Assembly: GCA_021372615.1 (NCBI GenBank)
Contig: JAJFUB010000029.1
Location: 50,945-114,944 of the forward strand
DNA length: 64,000 nt
Direction of reading: 5' to 3'
Source: a bacterium
Lineage (GTDB): Bacteria; Armatimonadota; Zipacnadia; Zipacnadales; UBA11051
The notes under the pieces were generated by a model. It was not told the DNA's origin. It made no database searches and saw only the letters and a list, made by a program, of their open reading frames with translations. Positions 50,899 to 58,462 of this stretch are shown in pieces; within the stretch, counting starts at the first letter, position 1; each line of letters starts with the position of its first letter. The position numbers and the translations under genes were made by a program.

Positions 50899-53397
50899 AT
50901 GACACATCCGCGGTACCGTGGTCCCCATGCCGGCCGTGTCGTCACCGGCCTATTGCTCCTCCTGCTGGCCGTGCAGTCACATGGCGCCTGGGCCCAGCAG
51001 GCCGAACTCCGGGCTGGCAGCGGGGGTGTCGTCGGTCGCCTGGTCGTGCTGCCGACGCGCGGGTCCGGGCTGTACTCGTGGGCGCTGCCGGTGACACTGG
51101 GGGGACTGCTCAAGCAGGCGCAGGTGGACACCGTGAGCACGGAGGCCCTGGCGGCCCTGCTGAAGGAGCGGAAGCTGGGCGACCTGGCAGGCGGTCTGCC
51201 CGCGAACTGGTCCCCCGAAACGCTGGCGGCTGCGGCCGAGGCCGGGCAGGTAGGGAAGGACAGCGGCTACGTGCTGATGGCCTCGTGGAATACCGCGCAG
51301 CCCGACGAGAAGCAGTGGGCCGATGACACGCCCTTCTGGCTGCTGGCGACCCTCAAGAAGGGCAACACCACCGTCTTTGGCACCACGCGCCTACCGCGCG
51401 AGGAGGGCAGGTTCTACCCGCTGGCCGACTACCAGGTCGCCATTCAGGACCTCGCCGAGATGGTCGCACAGAACATCAGCCCCGGCGCCCTCGAACAGGC
51501 CCGGCGCGCCGACCGGTGGCGACAGCAGATCACGCCGACGCAAGTGCGCCTGCTGGCCGAGGCGGAGCAGGACATCGCCGCCGGGCGCCTGCAAGAGGCG
51601 CGGACGAGGCTTGAGCAAGCCCAGGCCGGCGCCACGGGCGCGGCCGGGGCGCTTGTGGCCATGCGGCGCCTGGTGGAGGTGAACGCGGCCCTGGGGAGGC
51701 AGGACCCCGGGCGCGCGGACGCCATCGGCAAGCAGGAGGAGCAAGCCGGACGGGCGCTCGCCGCGCAGAGCGGACGGGCCCGCGCCTGGGCGGAGCTGTC
51801 GGTGGCGGAGGGTCTCCGCCTCCAGCGCAAGTGGCCGGACGCGGCCGAGGCGTACCTCGCCTGGATCCAGCACCTGGCGGACGAGCAGCTCATGCAGCCC
51901 GATGAGTTCCTCCCCGAGGCGGCCCGCCCGGAACTCGATGCCCGCAAGCCCCGCCTCTGGGGCCACCTGACTACCCCCGGCCTCGAAGCGCAATGGTGGG
52001 CCACGGTGGGCCTGGCCCTGTACCGGGGCGTGTCGGGCGCCGTGGCTGAGCCGGTCTGCGCCTATGCTGCCCAACGCGCCGCCGCGGAGCCCGACCCGGC
52101 CAGCCGCGCCGCCGCCTTCGTCGTGCTCGCCGACCAGGCGAAGCTGCGCAGCGACTTGCAGGCGGCGCTGGCAGGATACCAACAGGCCCTGGCGATCCGC
52201 GAGCAGATGTCGCCTGGCTCGCTGGACTGCGCCGCCGTCCACAACAAGCTCGGCAATGCCTACGCCGACATGGACGACCAGGGGCGCGCGCTCGAGTGGT
52301 ACCGCAAGGCCGTCACAATCCGCGAGCGGCTCGCGCCCGACACCCTCGACTGCGCGGTCAGCTACAGTAACCTCGGCACCATCCACACCTCCCGGGGCGA
52401 TCTGGACCAGGCGCTGCAGTGGTATGCGAAGGCGCTGGCCATCCGCGAGCGGCTGGCACCCGGCTCGCTGGGTTGCGCCAGCACCTACAACAACATCGGC
52501 GCTGCGTACCGGAGCCAGGGCGACGACGAGCGGGCCCTGGCGCGTTTCCGGCAGGCGCTGGACATCTACGAGAAGGAAGCGCCCGGCTCCCGCGACTGTG
52601 CCGTCATCTACAACAACCTCGGAAACGTCGCCTGCGACCAGGGCGAGATGGACCAGGCCCTGGCGTGGTACGAAAAGGCGCTGGCCATCCGGGAGCGTCT
52701 CACGCCGGACTCGTTGGCCTGCGCGGCGGTGTACAACAACATCGGGACCGCCTACGCCAACCACGGTGAGTACGACCGCGCCCTGCAGTGGCACCAGAAA
52801 GCGCGGCCGCTGCTGGAGCGCCGGGCCCCGGGCTCGTCACTGTGCGCGATGAGCTACGCCAACATCGGTCAGGTCTACGGCCACCAGGGGAACTCAGGCG
52901 CGGCAGTGGAGTGGCTGCAGCAGGCGCTGTCCATCTACCAGAGGCTGACGCCGCGTTCGCTGGACTGCGCCTGCACTGACTCGGCCGTGGGGTTCTACCT
53001 GCTGAACCTCGACAGGACCGAGGAGGCGCTCACTCATCTGACACGGGCCGCTGCCATCTCGCCGCAGGATGCGGGGGTGCAGGTCAACCTGGCGTGGGGG
53101 CGGCTGACGCTCAAGCAGCTGGATCAGGCCGTCGCCCTCCTCGACCGCGTCTGCGCGCGCCCCGCCAGGGATCTGGCCGGGATCGTGACCACCAAGGACG
53201 AGAGCCTCGCGAAGCACTTGCTGACCCAGGGGAACCCGGGCGGGTACTACCTGCTCGGGCGGGTGTGGGAGGCTGCGAACCAGGTGGAGTGGGCTGTGGA
53301 CGCCTATGGTCGGTTCGTCGAGTCCGCCCGGGGCGACCGCACGTGGCGGCTGCTCGATGAGCACTTGCGGTCAAAGAGGCTGGGCGCCGACAAGTAG
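50899..53397 (+). CDS. Secreted TPR-repeat protein with 41-residue repeats
   Basis: ATG 50899 (AGAGG upstream) gives 832 residues with a signal peptide (VVTGLLLLLLAVQSHGAWA). Residues 35-210 resemble CsgG/FlgO-like outer-membrane-associated domains (GGVVGRLVVLPTRGSG, DTVSTEALAALL). A helical part follows, then about seven TPRs at strict 41-residue spacing near 430-720 with a consensus like ALAIRERLAPGSLDCA, YNNIG and GDxDxALxWY. A Cys is kept at one position of nearly every repeat. Kinesin-light-chain-type TPRs of this style commonly accompany CHAT proteases. It is convergent with the caspase gene, 6 bases apart. Confidence 0.8.
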   Translation: MTHPRYRGPHAGRVVTGLLLLLLAVQSHGAWAQQAELRAGSGGVVGRLVVLPTRGSGLYSWALPVTLGGLLKQAQVDTVSTEALAALLKERKLGDLAGGLPANWSPETLAAAAEAGQVGKDSGYVLMASWNTAQPDEKQWADDTPFWLLATLKKGNTTVFGTTRLPREEGRFYPLADYQVAIQDLAEMVAQNISPGALEQARRADRWRQQITPTQVRLLAEAEQDIAAGRLQEARTRLEQAQAGATGAAGALVAMRRLVEVNAALGRQDPGRADAIGKQEEQAGRALAAQSGRARAWAELSVAEGLRLQRKWPDAAEAYLAWIQHLADEQLMQPDEFLPEAARPELDARKPRLWGHLTTPGLEAQWWATVGLALYRGVSGAVAEPVCAYAAQRAAAEPDPASRAAAFVVLADQAKLRSDLQAALAGYQQALAIREQMSPGSLDCAAVHNKLGNAYADMDDQGRALEWYRKAVTIRERLAPDTLDCAVSYSNLGTIHTSRGDLDQALQWYAKALAIRERLAPGSLGCASTYNNIGAAYRSQGDDERALARFRQALDIYEKEAPGSRDCAVIYNNLGNVACDQGEMDQALAWYEKALAIRERLTPDSLACAAVYNNIGTAYANHGEYDRALQWHQKARPLLERRAPGSSLCAMSYANIGQVYGHQGNSGAAVEWLQQALSIYQRLTPRSLDCACTDSAVGFYLLNLDRTEEALTHLTRAAAISPQDAGVQVNLAWGRLTLKQLDQAVALLDRVCARPARDLAGIVTTKDESLAKHLLTQGNPGGYYLLGRVWEAANQVEWAVDAYGRFVESARGDRTWRLLDEHLRSKRLGADK

Positions 53398-53403
53398 CGC
53401 GCC

Positions 53404-55410
53404 TCAGAACTCCAGGGGTGCACTCAACGGGACGCGATCCCATGCTGCGACAAAGGTCTCGCTATCGGCCCACCCCTCCGTCGGGATGCTGTTAGCCGAT
53501 GGTCCGCCGAGCGTCGTGCGCAGCAGTTGCAGCATCGCCTGCGCCGGGTCCGTCTTCCCCCCCGCCGCAACCTGCGCCACTGCCGCCGCCTCGGGCGGCC
53601 GGGCGAACGCAAAGACCTTGGCCACGGCCAGCCGCATGTCGTGCGGGGGCCCTCCGGTCGGCAGCGTGAGCATCGCCTCGCCCGCCTGAGCGGGGCTGAT
53701 CGCCTGCGGCGGCAGCACCACGACGCGCCCCGTCGTGTCGGCTGCCACCACGACCACGTGGCACGGCGCGCTCGCCTCCAGCTTGAGCTTCACCGTGGCG
53801 CCGGGCAGATACAGCGGCCGGTCTCGGTCGGGGGTCACCGACACCCGGAACGTATGGCCGTGGTTCCGCAGCCACGCTGCTCCCTGGACCGCCCGCAGGT
53901 AGTGCAGCATTCCCCGCAGCCATGTCACCGAGTCCTCCAGCGACCGGGGGGCGGGCCTGCCGTGCGCCAGTCGGCAGGGGAAGTCGGCCGCCCTGGCCCG
54001 CGCGAACGGCCGTGTCACGTTCTCTTCCTCGATGCTGACCCACATCCGGTAGTCCGTTCCCGGATCGCGGGCCGACTCACTCAGTTGCACGTACGGCGCC
54101 GCCCCGAGTCGCTCCCGCACACCTCGGCTCTCGTCCGGCAGGTCCAGTCCGAGCGGATCGGCCGCCTGCGCGCACACGCGCAGCTTCGGCAGCACGATCT
54201 GCTGCAGGCGCGCCACCGCCGCTCGGGGTCCGCCCGTCTCCGTCGTGCCGGCCAGACGCGCCATCCCCCCACCCTCCGGTGGCGCTTCCAGCGTCGCCGA
54301 CGGCGCCACGGGTGTTCCGACCGGTCTTGGCTCCCCATACACCGCCAGGGCACTCCCCGCCCCCAGGAAGGGGTCAGCCGGCATCACCAGCGCGCCCTCG
54401 TGTGGCACGGCCACATAGTAGGGCAGCCCGGCCGGCGACGCGGCGGGCTGTACGAACGGTGCAGCCCCCAGGCCCTGCCCGTGGGCATTGGTCGTCTGCC
54501 CGATGCAGCCCAGCACCGACAGGAACCGCGCCGTGCGCGCGATGTCGTCCCATGATTGGTTCTCCGGTCCCGCGGTCAGCGCGCGCACCAGGGAGCCTGT
54601 CAGCACCCCCGTCTGCCGCAACTGGCCTCCGACCGGCAGTTCCGGCCCGACGCCCGACGCCACCTCCCACGACTGGCAGGCCGTCACGGTCACGGTCCGT
54701 CGCTGGATCGCCGCCAGGTCCTCCGGGCTGATCTGTGGCGCCAGCCCCGCGGCGGCCAACGCCGGCGTCGCCACCGGTCGCGTCTCTGGCTCTGTCGCCG
54801 AGTACCGGATGGGCGGCTCGGGGCCGAAGGGCGAGCGCAGCACATCCATCGCCAGCGCCCCACCGCCGGAATGGCAGGCGTCAATGACGAACACGGACTG
54901 CCCATCGCGCAGGCGTGAGTGCAGCCAGCGTAGCTGCGAGAAGGTCAGCACCTGTGGCGGGTCGGTCCTCGCGTAGTCCGAGCCGAGCAGCGCCTCCTCG
55001 TGGATATTGGCGCCCCCGCCTGTGTAGTGGAGGAATGTCCCGTGGCCGGAGTAGCTGAAGAAGATGAGGTCGTCCGGGCCGGCCCTGCCGAACCAACTCG
55101 CGAAGCTCTCCGCGATGTTGGCGCTGGTGGCTGGCCCGGCGGCGGGCGTCTGGAGCGGCCACTGCTCCGGGGGGCTGAGCAATACCCGGATGTTCTCCGG
55201 CTTGAACCCGAAGCGACGCACCAAGACCTCGTACAGTGACAGCACGTCATTGACCGTCGTCGGCAGGTCCGCCGGCTTGAGGTTCGGCCCCTCGTCGTAG
55301 ACTGCACAGCCGCACAGGAGCGCGTACTGCTCCGCCGTCGCCGGCGCGGCGAGGAATGCCGCGGCCAGCGCCATCGCTGCCCCCATCGTCGCCCGGCGCC
55401 TCGTGACCAT
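53404..55410 (-). CDS. Secreted caspase-fold (C14) peptidase with DUF4384-like C-terminus
   Basis: ATG 55410 (AGAGG upstream) gives 668 residues with a signal peptide (AAMALAAAFLAAPATA). The caspase fold spans residues 27-330: His123 in FFSYSGHGTFL and Cys179 in VFVIDACHSGGG form the catalytic dyad. Such metacaspase-like enzymes usually cut after basic or acidic residues; the pocket cannot be read here. The C-terminal 200 residues resemble DUF4384 (RPLYLPGATVKLKLEASAP, VVLPPQAIS), found in secreted caspase-like proteins. It starts 19 bases after the CHAT gene stop, so the three minus-strand genes form an operon. Confidence 0.88.
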   Translation of the reverse strand: MVTRRRATMGAAMALAAAFLAAPATAEQYALLCGCAVYDEGPNLKPADLPTTVNDVLSLYEVLVRRFGFKPENIRVLLSPPEQWPLQTPAAGPATSANIAESFASWFGRAGPDDLIFFSYSGHGTFLHYTGGGANIHEEALLGSDYARTDPPQVLTFSQLRWLHSRLRDGQSVFVIDACHSGGGALAMDVLRSPFGPEPPIRYSATEPETRPVATPALAAAGLAPQISPEDLAAIQRRTVTVTACQSWEVASGVGPELPVGGQLRQTGVLTGSLVRALTAGPENQSWDDIARTARFLSVLGCIGQTTNAHGQGLGAAPFVQPAASPAGLPYYVAVPHEGALVMPADPFLGAGSALAVYGEPRPVGTPVAPSATLEAPPEGGGMARLAGTTETGGPRAAVARLQQIVLPKLRVCAQAADPLGLDLPDESRGVRERLGAAPYVQLSESARDPGTDYRMWVSIEEENVTRPFARARAADFPCRLAHGRPAPRSLEDSVTWLRGMLHYLRAVQGAAWLRNHGHTFRVSVTPDRDRPLYLPGATVKLKLEASAPCHVVVVAADTTGRVVVLPPQAISPAQAGEAMLTLPTGGPPHDMRLAVAKVFAFARPPEAAAVAQVAAGGKTDPAQAMLQLLRTTLGGPSANSIPTEGWADSETFVAAWDRVPLSAPLEF

Positions 55411-55429
55411 CGTGCCTCTGCCTGTGCTG

Positions 55430-58400
55430 CTAGTTCGCCGCACACTTGCGCGCCGGGTCGCCGTGCACCTCGAACCCCGCCCACCATGTGGGTGTGGCGT
55501 ACGGTGTCCTTGAGCCCGCCGCCTGCCGGCGCACGATCTCCCGCTTGGCTGCCAGTACTGCCTCGCCCACCGGCAGCCCGCCCTTCATCCACGCCTGTGA
55601 GAACGCTCGCCAGAAGTCCACCGTGACTGCCGGGTCGCACTCCCACAGCGAGGTGACCAGTGCGCTGGCTCCGGCGATCAGGTAGCCCCGCGACAGGCTC
55701 AGCAGGTCGTCCCCCGGCCGCCCCATGTTGCCCGAGCCCCGCGTGCCGCCGGCGGCCATCGCCTGGCCGGTCTGGCATGCTGCCAGGAACACGACGGGGA
55801 CCGCGATAGGCAGCGTCATCGTCTGGGCGAGGTCCAGGGGCTCGCCCTCGCGCATGGCCGCCTCGTGCTCACACCCGGGCGACGGCGCCAGCCGCAAGCA
55901 CGAGGCCAACGGGTCGCGCCAGTTGGCCTGTCCGTGGCAGCCCAGAACCGCCAGCGCAAGTGGCGCCTGCAGCACTTGGCGCGCCGCCGACGGCGTGGCC
56001 GCAGCGGCCTCGTACGGCCCTGGGGCACGTACCTCCGCCGCTACACTGTCACTGATGGGCCCCAGCTTCGCGACCGCCTGCTGATAGGCGTCCCCTGCGG
56101 CCACCTGCGGATAGCGGGGCCGGTTCACGATCCCGACACCGGCGGTCGGCGCCCCCGCCTGCCGGCGCAAGGTGACAAGCGACCCGGTCGTGGGCAGGTA
56201 CGCTACCGCCCGGACGCGGCCCTCCAGGCCCCAGAAGCGCGTGTCTGCCGGCACGGTCGCAGCCGTCTCGGCCGGCGCCCGGTCGTCAGGGAAGCCCGCG
56301 ATGAGCGCCTCGAAGGGGAGGTAGTGCATGACCCCATGCGGCACGACGATGACGGTCCGCGCCTCGCCGATCTCGGCTGAAACAGGCGCGATCAGGAGGT
56401 CGTAGAGCAGGCGCAGCGCCTGCGGCCACTTCCCGACCACCGGCTGCGTCCCGCCCTCCGGCGACGTCACCCCGGTCCGCTCCGGCCACAGGCCCTCCTG
56501 CGTGGCCTGCACCAACCTCGCCACGACGGCCTCCAACTCCTGACTCTCCTGCAGCCCCAGCAGCTTCGCCGCCACGGCGCGGTTACTGCCGAGGTCTAGT
56601 GCCACCAGCGTGGGCGGCCCCGTCTTCCGGAGCACCGTGACCGTCCCCACGTCGCGCCACAGGCTGTAGGCCACGATGACCTCATCGTCGTGCATGGCCG
56701 ATTGGACCTGCACGAGCGACACGCGCGTCGCCGCCATGGCCTCGCCGTAGCCCCGCTCGGTCCCCGCCGCCAGCGCCGCGGCCATCTCGACCCACTGCCC
56801 CCTCATGCGTGCCAGGTCCTGCTGTCCGACCTCGCCAAGGGTCCCGCCGGCGGCCTTCTCTTCCAGGCGCACCAGGTCGTGCCGCAGGCGCTCGGCAGCA
56901 GCGATCACCGGGACTTGCGACTCCCGCCACACGGCTCCCATCTGCACCAGGTCCGCGAACGTTCGGGCTTTCGCGAGATCGGACACCTGCCACGCCATCT
57001 CCTCCCAGCTCGCGCCCCACTCGCCCAGCAGTTCCTCCGGGAAGGGCTTGCCCTGCTGTCGCAGCCAGAGCAGGACCGCGTTCAGTCGCCCGAACATGGC
57101 GTCCCTGGTGCGGCGGTACTCCGCGCCCTCCGCCGGGGCCAGTCCGGCCACCGTGCGCTCGCACAGCCCGATCCCATGCAGATAGACCAGCACCGCCTCG
57201 ATCATCTGTCCGCCCAGCTCGAGCGCCCGGGCCTCCTGCGCCATCGCGTCCAGCGCCTCCCGGTACAGCCCGAGGCCCTCCAGGGCATCGCCGGAGCGCC
57301 GCGCCAGTCGCTGCGCCCGGAGCAGGCCCGGGGTCGGGTCAGCCGGTGACGTCACCAGCACCTCGTATGTCAGCGCCCGCGCCAGGTTCTGCAGCAGCAT
57401 CCAGTGCAGACGCATCGCTGGCGGCGCCTGGGCTGGCGTGCGGCCCGCCCCCACCAGGCGCGAAGCCTCCTGCAACAGCCGCGTCGCCTCTGTGGGCGGG
57501 GCCGACTGTCGTACCGGCTGCAGGAGAGCCTCCTTCTGTGCCGCCGTCAACCTTGGGTCGTCAAAGGAGGTGGCGTAGAGCAGAACCTCTCCCAGGTTCA
57601 GCAGGGCCAGTGCACGATTCTGCAGCAACGTCGCCTGGCTGGCGCTCACGGGGTTGGGCACGTCGCCGTACGCCTCCCACGCCTCGCCGGAGAGCCGTAC
57701 CGCGGCCTTGAGCAGCGCGACAGCCCGAGCGGGCCCCCCGCCGGCATCGGACAGCTCATTGCCCTGGCGCCGGCAGGCGTCAGCATAGTCGTTCAGCGCA
57801 CTGCACAACGCCCCGGACGCCAGGCTCCGCTGGTCCGTGTCACCCGCCGTTGTGCGCAGGTCGCGAAGCTTCTGCACCACGGGCCCGAGCAGCCTGTCCG
57901 GGTTCGCGTCGGGGAGAGTACGGCACGAGTGGTACGACCGTTCGGCCTCCATCTGCCGGCCGATCACGCGGGCCCCAAAGGTGTCACCGAGTCGCCCCAC
58001 CACCGCGTCGGCCGCGGCGACCTCGGCCTCCCATGTTCGCTCGCGAAGCCCGTCGTATGCGGCACGGCGGTCGGGGCCGAGTTCGTCGCAGCGGCGAGCC
58101 ACGATCAGGTGCAACCGTGCCGCCACCTCCCAGGCGTCCGTCCCGCAGTCCCCCAGGCCCCGTGCCGCCGCCTCACCGGAAGCTCCCGCGAGCCCGGCTG
58201 CGGACAGGACTTCAGCCTGCCGTTCGTGCAGGCGCGCTCGCGCCCAGCGCGTCGAGGGGCTGTCCCCCCGCAGGCCATCGAGGGGCGTCTGCAGGTCTAC
58301 GGGGTTGCCGGCGCGTAGCAGTGCCGGCAGGTCCACCCCCGCCGGCGCCGCCGGGTCGCCCGATACCGGCCCCGCCCACATCGCCACGGCGACCAGCATG

Positions 58401-58462
58401 GCGCCCAGCGCGGCCCGGCACCAGCTCCGCCCGGCATGTCGCGCCACCGCTCTAGTGCTCAC
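55430..58462 (-). CDS. Secreted CHAT-domain protease
   Basis: GTG 58462 overlaps the upstream gene end by 11 bases, with GGGAG in place, giving 1010 residues and a signal peptide (ALGAMLVAVAMWAGPVSG). Residues 40-620 are helical and TPR-like (LLQNRALALLNLGEVLLY, LLQNLARALTYEVL). The CHAT domain occupies the last 350 residues: HGVMHYLPFEAL opens it, with His843 in AVLGCHGQAN and Cys896 in FLAACQTGQA. CHAT proteases are separase/caspase relatives, often released by a sensor. An exported one beside an exported caspase is unusual. Alternative downstream starts would remove the signal. Confidence 0.88.
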   Translation of the reverse strand: MSTRAVARHAGRSWCRAALGAMLVAVAMWAGPVSGDPAAPAGVDLPALLRAGNPVDLQTPLDGLRGDSPSTRWARARLHERQAEVLSAAGLAGASGEAAARGLGDCGTDAWEVAARLHLIVARRCDELGPDRRAAYDGLRERTWEAEVAAADAVVGRLGDTFGARVIGRQMEAERSYHSCRTLPDANPDRLLGPVVQKLRDLRTTAGDTDQRSLASGALCSALNDYADACRRQGNELSDAGGGPARAVALLKAAVRLSGEAWEAYGDVPNPVSASQATLLQNRALALLNLGEVLLYATSFDDPRLTAAQKEALLQPVRQSAPPTEATRLLQEASRLVGAGRTPAQAPPAMRLHWMLLQNLARALTYEVLVTSPADPTPGLLRAQRLARRSGDALEGLGLYREALDAMAQEARALELGGQMIEAVLVYLHGIGLCERTVAGLAPAEGAEYRRTRDAMFGRLNAVLLWLRQQGKPFPEELLGEWGASWEEMAWQVSDLAKARTFADLVQMGAVWRESQVPVIAAAERLRHDLVRLEEKAAGGTLGEVGQQDLARMRGQWVEMAAALAAGTERGYGEAMAATRVSLVQVQSAMHDDEVIVAYSLWRDVGTVTVLRKTGPPTLVALDLGSNRAVAAKLLGLQESQELEAVVARLVQATQEGLWPERTGVTSPEGGTQPVVGKWPQALRLLYDLLIAPVSAEIGEARTVIVVPHGVMHYLPFEALIAGFPDDRAPAETAATVPADTRFWGLEGRVRAVAYLPTTGSLVTLRRQAGAPTAGVGIVNRPRYPQVAAGDAYQQAVAKLGPISDSVAAEVRAPGPYEAAAATPSAARQVLQAPLALAVLGCHGQANWRDPLASCLRLAPSPGCEHEAAMREGEPLDLAQTMTLPIAVPVVFLAACQTGQAMAAGGTRGSGNMGRPGDDLLSLSRGYLIAGASALVTSLWECDPAVTVDFWRAFSQAWMKGGLPVGEAVLAAKREIVRRQAAGSRTPYATPTWWAGFEVHGDPARKCAAN

